Positions 1 through 8,866 of a stretch of DNA of 25,879 nucleotides are shown here, in pieces. A program made the position numbers and the translations under genes. The stretch comes from Nemertoderma westbladi (lineage: Eukaryota > Xenacoelomorpha > Nemertodermatida > Nemertodermatidae): positions 1 to 25,879 of the forward strand of contig JAUCBJ010005093.1 in the NCBI GenBank assembly GCA_032718475.1, written 5' to 3'. How positions within the stretch are numbered: position 1 is the first letter of the stretch; each line of letters starts with the position of its first letter. The notes beneath the pieces were generated by a model. The model saw nothing but the letters and a program-made list of their open reading frames with translations, ran no database searches and was not told the DNA's origin.

Positions 1-2
1 GG

Positions 3-152
3 ACCCGGAGAGACGGAAGAGAGGTCGGCGACGAGGACGTCGGGGTTTCTGATCGACTTCGACGGGCCTACAACGCGACCCGGAGACTATTAGAGGAGGC
101 CAGAGGAGGGGCGACGATAGACAAGGTAAAACTAAAGAGAAGGACTAGGTGA
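3..152 (+). CDS. Arg-rich gag-like fragment, 5' end off window
   Basis: An open frame enters from the window edge and stops at TGA 150-152. It is Arg/Asp/Glu-rich with a short helical segment (RRLLEEARGG) near its end. The next frame, open from 136 and used by the ORF starting at 178, has the same charged character, so the two may be one gag-like protein split by a frameshift. No domain was recognised. It could equally be chance coding in purine-rich DNA. Confidence 0.3.
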   Translation, partial: TRRDGREVGDEDVGVSDRLRRAYNATRRLLEEARGGATIDKVKLKRRTR

Positions 153-177
153 GTCGAATAGACACTTTTATTATCTA

Positions 178-1170
178 ATGCGCTTCGGGCAAAGAGGACT
201 GGCCGAGGAGAGAGCGAGAGGGGTTGCCGAGGAACTGTATGACTTGTGGCGGTATGGGGGTATGGAACCTAGCGTAGTGTACGTAGGGCCGTACTTAGTC
301 GATGCCCGGGGAGTAAAATTAGTGGGTTGGGAGAGACCTGAGGAGGACGAATCCGAGGTTAACCCCGAGGATTCGGCCTCGTCGGTCGGAGGAAGTTCCG
401 GGAGGCGGGGGAAAGTTAGTAGGACGGGGAGGCGGAGGGAATCCGTTACAACCGATAAGTCTGCTACATCCTCCGTGAAAGAAAGACGGGTGAGAGAGAT
501 AAATGCCGCGTACCGTCTCGATCTAATAGAGCAAGGTCAAAGGGAAGTAGGTAGACGGTTAGAGGAGGGGAGAGTGCTGCTAGAGAGGGAAATGGCGTTG
601 ATTAAGGAAACCGGAGAGAGGGCCGAAAGGGCCGCGAGAAGCCTTAGGGAGAGTGAGGAAGTAGGGAGGAAGGAACAAGAAGAGCGCGAGGCGAGAGAGA
701 AAAATGAGCGCGGAGAGCGTGAGGCGGAACGCAGGGAGCGTGAGGCGGAAAGTAGGGAACGTGAGGCGAAAGAGGAAAACGAGTGCAGAGAGCGCGAGGA
801 GAGAAAGGAAAACGAATACAGAGAGCGTGAGGCGAGACGAAGGGAGGGGGCTAGAAGAGAGTTGGAATTGGCCGAACGGAACGCACGGGAGTGTAAGGAG
901 AGAATGGCAAGGAAGGAGTGTGAGCAAAAGGAACTAGAGAAACGTCAAGGTCAGCTTACAGGGTACAAAGCTGTATATACGCGCGAGCGGGAACTGGCGC
1001 GAGTAGGGGCGTCTGAGAGTGGGGCTAGCTCGAGTATTTTCGAGGAGCCAGGGGCCGTGGATACATTTATTAATACCCCACTTACAGGGACCGCACAACA
1101 GACCCAAGACTGGTGTGACCGTACGGGCGGGGGGGGGGGGGGGGGGGGGGGGGTAATAATAATGCTATAG
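178..1170 (+). CDS. Gag-like coiled-coil protein, N-terminal part
   Basis: This 330-residue ORF has a short globular N-terminus (about residues 1-60), a Ser/Arg-rich linker, and a very long Glu/Arg coiled coil (about residues 110-260). In the coil, 21- and 33-bp DNA repeats encode heptad-like units such as REREAERR. It lies immediately 5' of a BEL/Pao gag-pol on the same strand, so an extra gag-type structural protein is a reasonable inference, not a demonstrated one. The frame runs into a 25-G tract (1129-1153), after which it reads only 5 sensible residues before a stop. The next frame continues open for 200 codons (1155-1769), implying the tract has changed length. There is no known family match from memory. 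Confidence 0.5.
   Translation: MRFGQRGLAEERARGVAEELYDLWRYGGMEPSVVYVGPYLVDARGVKLVGWERPEEDESEVNPEDSASSVGGSSGRRGKVSRTGRRRESVTTDKSATSSVKERRVREINAAYRLDLIEQGQREVGRRLEEGRVLLEREMALIKETGERAERAARSLRESEEVGRKEQEEREAREKNERGEREAERREREAESREREAKEENECREREERKENEYREREARRREGARRELELAERNARECKERMARKECEQKELEKRQGQLTGYKAVYTRERELARVGASESGASSSIFEEPGAVDTFINTPLTGTAQQTQDWCDRTGGGGGGGGGVIIML
682..845 (+). repeat. 21/33-bp coding minisatellite encoding heptads
   Basis: Units begin with GAGCGTGAGGCG or close variants and are spaced 21 or 33 bp apart, so each adds 7 or 11 residues. Seven residues is one coiled-coil heptad and eleven is a hendecad, so repeat expansion preserves both the frame and the coil geometry. Copies differ by point changes, so the array is not freshly expanded. 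Confidence 0.7.
1129..1153 (+). repeat. Poly-G tract, 25 G
   Basis: Twenty-five consecutive G are read directly. The tract separates two ORFs in different frames that look like one protein (178-1170 and 1155-1769). Long G runs slip readily during replication and are also prone to sequencing and assembly error, so the true length is uncertain. Confidence 0.95.
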
Positions 1171-1769
1171 TAGACGTCGTTAATATTAATAGTACCGTAT
1201 GGGATAACTCTAACCAAACCTTTATTGCAGCAAATAATGCTTTACCCAGTAGCAGTAATTTAAATTTAAGTACAAATAATAATTTCAATTTGAACGTGCA
1301 AAATAATTCAAATAATTTAAATAATGATCCAAGTCCGAATTTACAAAATAATTTAAATGATTTTGTTTCAAACGAACAAATTAATTCCGTTTCCAATGTG
1401 GGTGCTATTAACGTGAACACGTCGGGCGTGTATGGCCGGGCAGACGGGGGCCTGGTAGGCCGTACAATTGGTAGGTCGGAGGTGGCGGGATTGAGCCAAC
1501 CCAGAGAGGGCCTGGTAGGCCACGTAGTTGGTAGGCAGGGAGCAGCTGGGTTGGATAGACCCGGTGGGGGCCTGGAAGGCCGCGTAGTTGATAGGCAGGG
1601 AGTGGCTGGGTTGGACAGACCCAGCGAGGGCCTGGTAGGCCACGTAGTTGGTAGGCTGGGAGTAGAGGGCCTGGTAGGCCACGCAATAGCAGAGGGAGAG
1701 GCGGGGGTGAATAGACCCGACCGCGGTAGGGTAGATGTGTCGACTAGAGAGGCGGGAATACTACACTGA
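1155..1769 (+). CDS. Gag-like protein, C-terminal part: Asn-rich then 20-residue repeats
   Basis: The frame opens directly after the 25-G tract; the first ATG is not until 1290, which argues that it continues the upstream ORF rather than starting anew. The first 90 or so codons are strongly Asn/Ser-rich with low sequence complexity. Then a 20-residue unit (core GLVGHVVGRQGAAGLDRP) repeats four times with a shorter fifth copy. It stops at TGA 1767-1769. The Asn-rich part is AT-rich, unlike the purine-rich flanks. No enzymatic motif is visible. A structural or nucleic-acid-packaging role next to gag is only an inference. Confidence 0.45.
   Translation, partial: NNNAIVDVVNINSTVWDNSNQTFIAANNALPSSSNLNLSTNNNFNLNVQNNSNNLNNDPSPNLQNNLNDFVSNEQINSVSNVGAINVNTSGVYGRADGGLVGRTIGRSEVAGLSQPREGLVGHVVGRQGAAGLDRPGGGLEGRVVDRQGVAGLDRPSEGLVGHVVGRLGVEGLVGHAIAEGEAGVNRPDRGRVDVSTREAGILH
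1449..1680 (+). repeat. 60-bp in-frame tandem repeat
   Basis: Units start at 1449, 1509, 1569 and 1629, exactly 60 bp apart, with a further truncated start at 1668. Each unit begins with GGCCTGGTAGGCC (one copy has GGCCTGGAAGGCC), a 5+3+5 inverted repeat that can form a hairpin. Unit lengths are multiples of three, so the reading frame is kept. Confidence 0.85.
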
Positions 1770-1854
1770 AAGGAGAAGAAGAGAAGACAGTAGTAAAAGT
1801 ATCGCCGCGAACGATTGAAGAGAGAGGACGGATAGCGAGCCGTCGGTAGTCGAG

Positions 1855-2439
1855 ATGAGAACGGAGAGTCAGTGGGGTCGGACTCCGGGAGATTGCCGTC
1901 GCCCCGGAGAGATGCGACCTGGCGAGGTGCATTACGCGCCGATGGAAGGGTACACGATGTACCGGTACGAAGACGAGAACAGTAGAGAGGGAGGTCGAAG
2001 AGAAACTTTCCGACGGAATGTACCTACCGATCGAGAATACGGTAGCCGTGGGGAGGATTATTCGAGAAGAATAAACTTCGATCCCGAGCAACACATGCAG
2101 ACAGTAGGACATACTGTAGGCCTTACTGCACATACCATAGGCCATACTGACAGAGGCAATGTAGGCGATAGGATAGCGCGGACAACGGGATTAAACCCGG
2201 AAGTCGCGGATTACATACCGGCGAGGAGGCCAGAAGCTGATAGGCCTATACTGGTACCAGTACAGCAGTATGACTACAGCATGCAGGGACATAACATATA
2301 CCCAGGGGAGGGGGGAATTATTGCGGATAGGTGTATGGGCCCCAACATATTAACATCAACCCCAGTACCAAACATACCGGTGGGGGGGGGGGACAGGGTG
2401 ACATTCCCCCATCACAATATCAACAATATACCCCGATAG
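1855..2439 (+). pseudogene. BEL/Pao gag, N-terminal part
   Basis: The frame is open from 1818 and the ATG at 1855 is the first. The product is rich in Arg, Gly, Tyr and Pro and shows no domain, as is usual for the variable N-terminus of gag. A local repeat of HTVGLTAHTIGHT lies near residues 85-100. The protein-like quality ends at a run of 11 G (2382-2392); the continuation is in another frame (2394 onward). The stop at 2437-2439 belongs to the shifted frame and is probably not the native end. Confidence 0.5.
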
Positions 2440-2843
2440 GAGCGAGAACAACGAGACCCTTGGATGAAAATAGGTCGTGTGACACAGAGATATGGAGGGG
2501 GCCGCTACCCCCGATGACATACCCAAGTCAAAGAAGATCAAGAAATAGGACGGACGAACCGCACCAGACAGGAGAAACTATACAGCATCCATCGAACCCA
2601 TTGGAAGTGCAGGCGATGGGGATGGCCACGTTGATCGATGCGTTGAAAACGAGGATCGAGTTACCACCCGTGGAACCATTCAAATTCGATGGGAGTAGGC
2701 CGGAAGAATATCTACAGTTTCGGCGCATGTATAGAAACGAAATACTTACAAAAAACTTGACGCAGGCGGAGTGCCTAAAGTATCTGCAAGTATACACGGG
2801 AGGCCCAGCATATGACATCGTGAGGCAATATCAAGGAATATAG
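2331..2843 (+). pseudogene. BEL/Pao gag, DUF1759-like part
   Basis: The meaningful part begins after the G tract at about 2394. The segment VEPFKFDGSRPEEYLQFRRM followed by KNLTQAECLKYLQVYTGGPA is the DUF1759 pattern (F-x-G then a leucine/tyrosine helix and L-x-G-x-A) typical of BEL/Pao gag. TAG at 2841-2843 interrupts the domain. The same frame continues with recognisable gag sequence (TTAWRALDREYG), meets a second TAG at 2943-2945, and then runs open to 4214. The lesions look like ordinary nonsense mutations in an inactive copy. Confidence 0.75.
2382..2392 (+). repeat. Poly-G tract, 11 G, at a gag frame break
   Basis: Eleven consecutive G lie exactly where the plausible gag frame changes from the 1855 frame to the frame that carries the DUF1759-like domain. 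It is the second of two poly-G tracts in this region that coincide with a frame change. Confidence 0.9.
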
Positions 2844-2999
2844 GGCGGCTTCACGACAGCATGGCGGGCACTGGATAGGGAATACGGGCACCCGGCCAAG
2901 ATCATCAGACAGACACTGAGAGGCATAACATCGGGTGGCCTATAGGATAATCCCGTTAGCATTAAGACATTCGCTAACAAGGTCGAAAAGGCGCTAATC

Positions 3000-4214
3000 G
3001 TGCTGAAGACGCTAGACGCGCCATACGAGCTCAACGCGTCCAATAACATCACCACGATAGCACAGGCACTACCTAACTGGCTGCGCAACAAGTGGAGGAA
3101 GATCGCTTTCTCCACTCGAGACAAGAAGGGTGCGGAACCGGGTTTAGAAGAAATGTCAAGCTTCTTAAACTACGAGGCCGAACTAATAACTGACCCAGTC
3201 TATAGCGAAGATAGCCTGGGAAAGGGACCGAAGACGGATTACCATAGACCGAAACCAGAGCACAATACATCAAACGCATTACCGAGGCTCAGCCAGTCAT
3301 TGCCATATGCAGCGACGCAGGGGACTGCAAGTCCACAGCTAGCCGAAGATAAGACAACACCATGGAACGGACAGGGGAACAATAACAACACGAATAAATA
3401 TAACCCCAGTACGTCCAGTAGGCCGAATCCAAACAATAAGAATAGTAGGGACTTTGGTACAAACGCAGCTGCGATACGCAATGCACTGTATAAAGAGGGC
3501 TACGACCCAAAGAGCAAATGCCAGCTACACGCAAATGCGCTTCATCAAACCATGAACTGCAGGTACTGGCAGGCGCTACCTAGGAAAGATCAGATAGATT
3601 ATGCGTTGAGCAACAAAATCTGCTCGCGATGTGTAATGAGTGGACATAGAGCAAGGGAGTGCAAGGAGAAGCCGGTAAAATTTGGTCAGAGGAGAGGCCA
3701 GACGATGGCGACGAGCACAGTAGGGGCGAAGAAGAGAGGAACGGTGTTACTTGGAGTAGTACCCGTGCGAGTGATTGGGGAAGGCAATCGATCAGTAACA
3801 ACACTAATGCTGGTTGATAGTGGAGCTGCCTTCACATTAGTCGAGGAAAGGGTGGCCGAAGAGATAGGATTGAGAACGAGGCCAAGCAGAATGGCGGTAA
3901 CAACCATCTCTAGCAAAGATGAGATCCTGGAGATAAGAACAGGACGGTGCGCAATTGCAGCAGTGGCACCGGGATGCGACTATGGGGCAACCATCGACCC
4001 CATCCAAGTGATAGAGTCAATTAATATCAATGCCATGCGGCCAACCAACATCGAGTTCGAGCAATATAAATTCCTGGACGACATTGACTTCTCAATCCCA
4101 GATGTGGACGTTAGGAAGGTATCCATCATAGTAGGAATGGACTGCCCAACGCCCACGAAAGAATGCAAACGGTCTTCGGCGAAGACAAGCAGTGTGACCC
4201 GGTGGCGATATTAA
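3000..4214 (+). pseudogene. BEL/Pao gag C-terminus, CCHC knuckle and aspartic protease
   Basis: This 404-residue open segment continues the gag frame after the TAG at 2943. A zinc knuckle reads CSRCVMSGHRARECK (C-x2-C-x4-H-x4-C), preceded by a Cys/His-bearing stretch with CQLHANALHQTMNC, the usual BEL arrangement. The retropepsin-like active site is LMLVDSGAAFTLVEE, with D-S-G as catalytic triad. The C-terminal end (IVGMDCP) is where the peptidase-A17 region should continue, but the frame then runs into unrelated sequence. The correct continuation lies in the frame of the ORF starting at 4163, placing a single-base indel near 4145-4163. The CDS start given is the first ATG, not a native start. 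Confidence 0.85.
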
Positions 4215-4606
4215 CACCATTCGGGTGGACGCTGAGTGGTCCAATCAAGAGTAAGATACCATTTAGGATGTCGGAGACATCAGGATGCATGTTCGCGGGA
4301 ACAATGCAGGAAATGGGTGATGAGGGAGCAGAGGAGCAGCTCAAAAGACTGCTCAGGCAAGATTTCGAGGGACTAAAGGAGACCGGGGTCGGGACCTCGG
4401 TAGAAGACAAGCAGGCTTTACAAAGCGTGGAGGAATCGATGACATGCAATGAGGGGCGGTATACTATAGGAATGGTATGGAAACTACCGAAGATACCGCT
4501 GCCCGATAATAGAGGGATGGTACTCACGAGACTCCGCAAGCTGAAACAAACACTAAAACGGAGCCCCGAGAAGAATGAGTACATCCACAGAACGATTAAG
4601 AAGTAA
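4163..4606 (+). pseudogene. BEL/Pao protease-RT linker and start of RT
   Basis: The segment AILTPFGWTLSGPI near the beginning is the conserved BEL/Pao linker motif (T-x-x-G-W-x-x-x-G). The rest, with YTIGMVWKLPKIPLPDN and later RSPEKNEYIHRTIKK, is the N-terminal fingers of the reverse transcriptase. TAA at 4604-4606 interrupts the frame; the same frame reopens at once and reaches 7108. The ATG is internal to the polyprotein. Confidence 0.85.
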
Positions 4607-4624
4607 GTCGAAAAAGGATGGGCC

Positions 4625-7108
4625 GTGGAGTTACCGGTCGACGAGCCGAACACAGACAGGACATATTACCTGCCACTCCACGTGGCTTTAGACCCAAAGA
4701 AAGGTAAACTACGGATGGTAGTCGACGCATTGGCAAAGACCGACGGAAAATGCTTAAACGACTACCTGTTAGAAGGCCCAAACATAAACAATTCGGGCAT
4801 AGAGGTGCTACTTAGATTTAGGAATGGGAAACACGCCTTCACGTGTGACATAGAAGGCATGTTCAACCAAGTCCGTGTAACGGAGGAAGATAGCGACAGT
4901 CAGCGCTTCTTATGGTATAACGGCGAGGAAGAACCGTCGATAATACCGGCATATAAGATGGTAGTACAGAACATGGGAGCCAAGTCGTCTTCATTTACGA
5001 CGACTATGGCATTCAGAGACACAGTGAAGGGGAAGGAAGATAGATACAGCACTAGGGCCGTCGATATGATTCGACGTGGCTTCTACGTAGACGACGGAAT
5101 GGAGTCTGGAAATACGGTTAAGGAGATGCTGGACACGGGGCGCAAGGTTCGTGACATCCTGAAAGGATCTGGCTTTAACCTGACCAAATTCCAATCCAGT
5201 TCGGAAGAATTTATCAAGGCGATAGAGGACAAGAGACCAAAATCGACCATGGATAATCCCACGACAGCCAAAGGGCAGGACATGGCGAATAAGAAAACAG
5301 AATCTCAACAGAAGGCATTGGGAGTCGTGTGGAACAGAGAGACAGACGAACTGAAGTATCAGCTGAGCCAGGAGGGTGCAGACATCCACACGAAGAGGGG
5401 CTATGTATCGTATATAGCAAGGATATACGATCCCCTAGGCCTAGCATCCCCATTATTAGTTACAGGGAAACAGATACTCAAGAGAGTATACAAATTGAAG
5501 GATGAGTGGGACGTAGAGGTACCAGAGGAAATCAAGAAACAATGGAGTAAGTGGACAGGAGACTTGGAGAAGATGGGAACATACAACATGCCACGAGTGT
5601 ATTTCCCGGATGGGAACATGACGAACCTGGACCTACACATGTTCTCCGATGCGTCGTTGGAGGCGTACGGAGCGGCACTCTACTTAGTACAACGAGAGGG
5701 GGCTCATAAGCCCAGACTAGCCTTTAGCAAAGCAAAGTCAACGCCGCCAGATTCAGCATCAGTTCCCAAATTAGAATTGACAGCTGCGAGACTAGGAGTT
5801 AGAGCCACAGCCTACCTAGTGGATACTATTCCCAACATAGTGGAGACACACTACTGGACGGACTCCATGGTAGTACTTGGTTGGCTACATAACGAAAGGA
5901 CGAGATACCCAATATTCGTCGCAAATAGAGTGGACGAAATAAGGGCGAGCACAGAACTGGAAAGGTGGCACTACTGCCCAACGGACGAGAACCCAGCGGA
6001 CTTGTTGTCGAGGGGCGTGGTACGCCACACTTTCTTGAAGAAGGAAGTATTGTGGCAACATGGGCCACAATTTCTGAGCGATAAGGAGGCCTGGCCGCCA
6101 ATTAGAAAGGTGGACCCGGGCTCAGAAGTAGTGTCAGAAGGAGAAGAGGGAGATTCAGAGGGAGAAGAGATATACTCCCAGATGGTGAGGGAGATTAGGG
6201 ATGTGCAACCAAAACGAGAACTGTGCGATAACCCGACGGATAAACTCCTCAGCTACAGTTCTAGTTGGTATAAGACCAAGAAACTAGTGGCGTACTGGAG
6301 AGCCTTCGGGAATTTCCTCGCGGGAGTTGGCAAGGACAAGAAGATCATGACAACCATAGATCTGGAAGGAGCGGCTAAGGCAATCATCCGCTATGAACAA
6401 CGGAAGAACTATAGCGACGAGGTAGAACGCGTCGGTAACCAACAACACCTCCGACAGGACAGCGAGCTGATCGCGCTGTCGCCACAACTTAATGACGATG
6501 GGATTCTAGTAATGAACTCTAGGGTGGGATACAACAACAGCATAATCGTACCACCGAAACCCATCATCATTCCAACAGGATCGCCAATAGTTCACCAGAT
6601 TATCTGGGACTCCCATAAATCGATATTGCACGGGGGCACCAACCGAACCCTCACCGAGATAAGGAGGACCTTTTGGGTCAAACAGTTGAGGAAGAAGGTA
6701 AAAGCGGTGGTGGGGCAGTGCCAGACCTGCCGGCGAGCGAAGAAGGAGCGAGCCATACAAGAAATGGCGCCACTACCAGCGAGTAGAGTAAGACAGCACG
6801 ACCCGCCATTTACGCATTGCGGTGTGGACATGTTCGGGCCGATAAAGATAAAGGTGATGCGGCACACGGAGAAACGCTACGGTATCATCTTCGTATGCAA
6901 CAACACGCGGGCGATAGGGATAGAACTCGCCCAAGATGCAACCGCATCAGCATTCATTAATGCCTTAGAAAGATTTAGGGACCGCAAAGGTGGGACGATC
7001 GCAGTGATATACAGCGACAACGGCACCAACTTTGTGGGCGCAGAGAATGAGATGGCAGAGGCCTTGGACATCTTGGAAGGAGAAGAAGTCAGGGCAGCCA
7101 TGAGGTGA
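4625..7108 (+). pseudogene. pol: BEL/Pao pol: reverse transcriptase, RNase H, integrase
   Basis: This 827-residue open segment holds most of pol. The RT palm shows DPKKGKLRMVVDALAK (about residues 20-35), the FTCDIEGMFNQV first catalytic Asp, and FYVDDGM at about 153-159. RNase H begins near residue 339 with MFSDASLEAYGAALY and continues through KLELTAARLG, WTDSMVVLGWL and NPADLLSRG. The integrase zinc region contains HGGTNRTLTEIRR and CQTCRR, followed by core motifs GVDMFGPI and YSDNGTNFVGAENE, giving the first two catalytic Asp. The third acidic residue, in GCVERLVGSSKRL, lies beyond the TGA at 7106-7108. The role of the intact protein is to copy element RNA into DNA and insert it; this copy is interrupted. 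Confidence 0.95.
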
Positions 7109-7174
7109 CGACAAGTAAAGTGGGAGAGAAGGACGCCGTATGCACCACATACACTAGGATGCGTCGAGAGACTG

Positions 7175-7723
7175 GTGGGCAGTTCTAAGCGTCTAATGAC
7201 GAAGCTAATGAACACCCACATGGTCACTGAGGACGTCTTACGGACAGTGCTTGCGAAGTGCGAGGGGATCATTAATAGCAGACCGCTATACCCGGAGAAT
7301 GATGACCCTGAGTCATTAGACGTGCTGACGCCTAGCCATTTCCTGATGGAAAGGCCAGCGACCATCGATATGCGGGGTGTAGACCCAGATGACATACACT
7401 CCCGCCAAAGTTGGAAAGTAGCCAAAGCAATAAGCGCAGAGTATTGGAGGAGGTGGGTCGAGGAATACCTACCCACACTCCATAAAAGGAGTAAGTGGAG
7501 GAAGCCAAATATGGAGTTAAGAGAGGGAGATCTCGTAATCGTTACGGATGATACTATCATCAACAACCAGTGGCGGTTAGCGAGAGTTGTAGGCACTTAC
7601 TCCGACGAGGACGGAAGAGTCCGATCGGTAGAAGTGCGGATAGATGGTAAGATAGGTGCGAAGGACAGAAAAACCTACAGGAGAGCTGTGGGAAAATGCT
7701 GTCTGCTAGAAGGGGCACCTTAG
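7175..7723 (+). pseudogene. BEL/Pao integrase C-terminus and DUF5641-like domain
   Basis: It is in the same frame as the preceding pol segment and separated from it by the TGA at 7106; the 22 codons between (KWERRTPYAPHTLGCVERLV) are conserved integrase sequence with the presumed catalytic Glu. NSRPLYPEN and LTPSHFLM are the usual end of a BEL integrase core. The C-terminal stretch WRRWVEEYLPTLHKR, LREGDLVIV and WRLARVVGTY is the DUF5641 pattern found at the end of BEL/Pao polyproteins. The TAG at 7721-7723 is the likely native pol stop. Confidence 0.9.
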
Positions 7724-7884
7724 TGGAGTTTGTCATGAGTTTAGTCGTCCAAGCTTTGGACTGAGGGGGGTGGGATTGAGGGCGAGACACCCTTCCCACA
7801 CATAAAAACAGATAAAAATAGAAAATAAAAATAAAATAATAGTACATAGTAGGTACGCAGTTAGTAGGCAAAAGTTAGTCAGTA
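7724..7884 (+). other. Non-coding spacer after pol, with a G-rich purine tract
   Basis: No ORF is present. A purine-rich tract CTGAGGGGGGTGGGATTGAGGG at about 7761-7782 could be a polypurine tract, but no TG...CA segment of LTR type could be delimited after it. It is followed by an A-rich stretch (about 7802-7840) and by the first degenerate GTACGTAGTACC motifs of the minisatellite. Confidence 0.3.
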
Positions 7885-8395
7885 AGAAGGTACGTAGTAC
7901 CTAGAGTTAGTTAGTTAGTTAGGAGGTACGTAGTACCGTTAGTTAGAGAGGAGTTAGAGGGTACGTAGTACCGTTAGTTAGAGAGTTAGAGGGTACGTAG
8001 TACCGTTAGTTAGAGAGGAGTTAGAGGGTATGTAGTACCGTTAGTTAGAGAGTTAGAGGGTCCGTAGTACCACTAGTTAGAGAGTTAGAGGGTACGTAGT
8101 ACCGCTAGTTAGAGAGTTAGAGGGTACGTAGTACCGTTAGTTAGAGAGTTAGAGGGTACGTAGTACCGTTAGTTAGAGAGTTAGAGGGTACGTAGTACCG
8201 CTAGTTAGAGAGTTAGAGGGTACATAGTACCGCTAGTTAGAGAGTTAGAGGGTACGTAGTACTGCTAGTTAGAGAGTTAGAGGGTACGGAGTACCGCTAG
8301 TTAGAGAAGAGTTAGAGGGTACGTAGTACCATTAGTTAGTTAGAACTAGAGTTAGAGGGTACGTAGTACCGTTAGTTAGAGAGAGAGAGTAAGAG
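7885..8395 (+). repeat. 32-bp minisatellite, about 15 units
   Basis: The unit is GTTAGTTAGAGAGTTAGAGG followed by GTACGTAGTACC, mostly 32 bp, with some 35-bp versions that carry an extra GAG. Nearly every unit contains GGTACGTAGTACC, a 5+3+5 inverted repeat. Copies differ at one to three positions. It lies between the pol stop and the exonuclease-like ORF and encodes no protein. Confidence 0.9.
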
Positions 8396-8866
8396 GTAAA
8401 AGGGTATATAAGATATAGATATTAGTTAGCAGTTAGTAACGAGAGGGGGGCATATGAGTACAGCTGGGTAAATCGTGTGGCAACACGACGCATACTGCTG
8501 TACTGCACAGGCCCACAGAGTAGGCCAGAATGTGGATTAAAGAATAGAACAATCCATAGGCAATAGTAAGTAGTAGGACAGTAGAATTAAAATTAAAATT
8601 ACAAATAAATAGAATAGGGCTGAAAGTTACAAATAATGGCAACACAAGGAAAGTTATTCTAGAACATAATAAAAGTAACGGACAGAAATTGTAAATTACG
8701 CTCATTTACTAGCTTCAAAATTAATTAGTAATAATTTAGGTTAAAAGGCGCAGTTAAGTAAGAAATAGGCCATTATCGGACCGTACAGAACATCCTAGAT
8801 ACATCACTCATCTGTATTGCGCCTTGGTAAGGCACCACCTTGCAGGTGAGCGAGTGAGTGTTCGGA
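8396..8866 (+). other. AT-rich leader before the exonuclease-like ORF
   Basis: No ORF on + is supported. It begins with a TATA-like GGGTATATAAGATATAG at about 8401, which would suit a promoter or subgenomic start. At 8837-8847 there is CAG/GTGAGC, a good match to a 5' splice-site consensus, 20 bases before the ATG at 8867. Neither is proven. Confidence 0.3.

Larger units (their letters stand above)
1..7723 (+). mobile_element. BEL/Pao-type LTR retrotransposon, decayed, 5' end outside the window
   Basis: The domain order gag (DUF1759-like), CCHC knuckle, aspartic protease, reverse transcriptase, RNase H, integrase and DUF5641-like tail, with protease and RT separated by a peptidase-A17 type linker, is that of BEL/Pao. 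The pol frame carries a frameshift near 4145-4163, a TAA at 4604, and a TGA at 7106. The gag frame carries TAG at 2841 and 2943 and a shift at a poly-G tract (2382-2392). The copy therefore cannot encode an intact polyprotein without recoding. No 5' LTR or primer-binding site is in view. The right boundary is uncertain: the only convincing 3' LTR in the window begins at 12090, so the element may extend that far. Confidence 0.9.

Noticed and set aside
2841-2945. Two TAG codons in the BEL gag frame as programmed readthrough
   Set aside because: They lie 102 bases apart inside a conserved domain, no readthrough context is evident, and other stops (TAA, TGA) and indels occur in the same copy, so decay explains them.
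7885-8395. CRISPR-like array
   Set aside because: There are no unique spacers. The units are contiguous tandem copies in a eukaryotic retroelement context.
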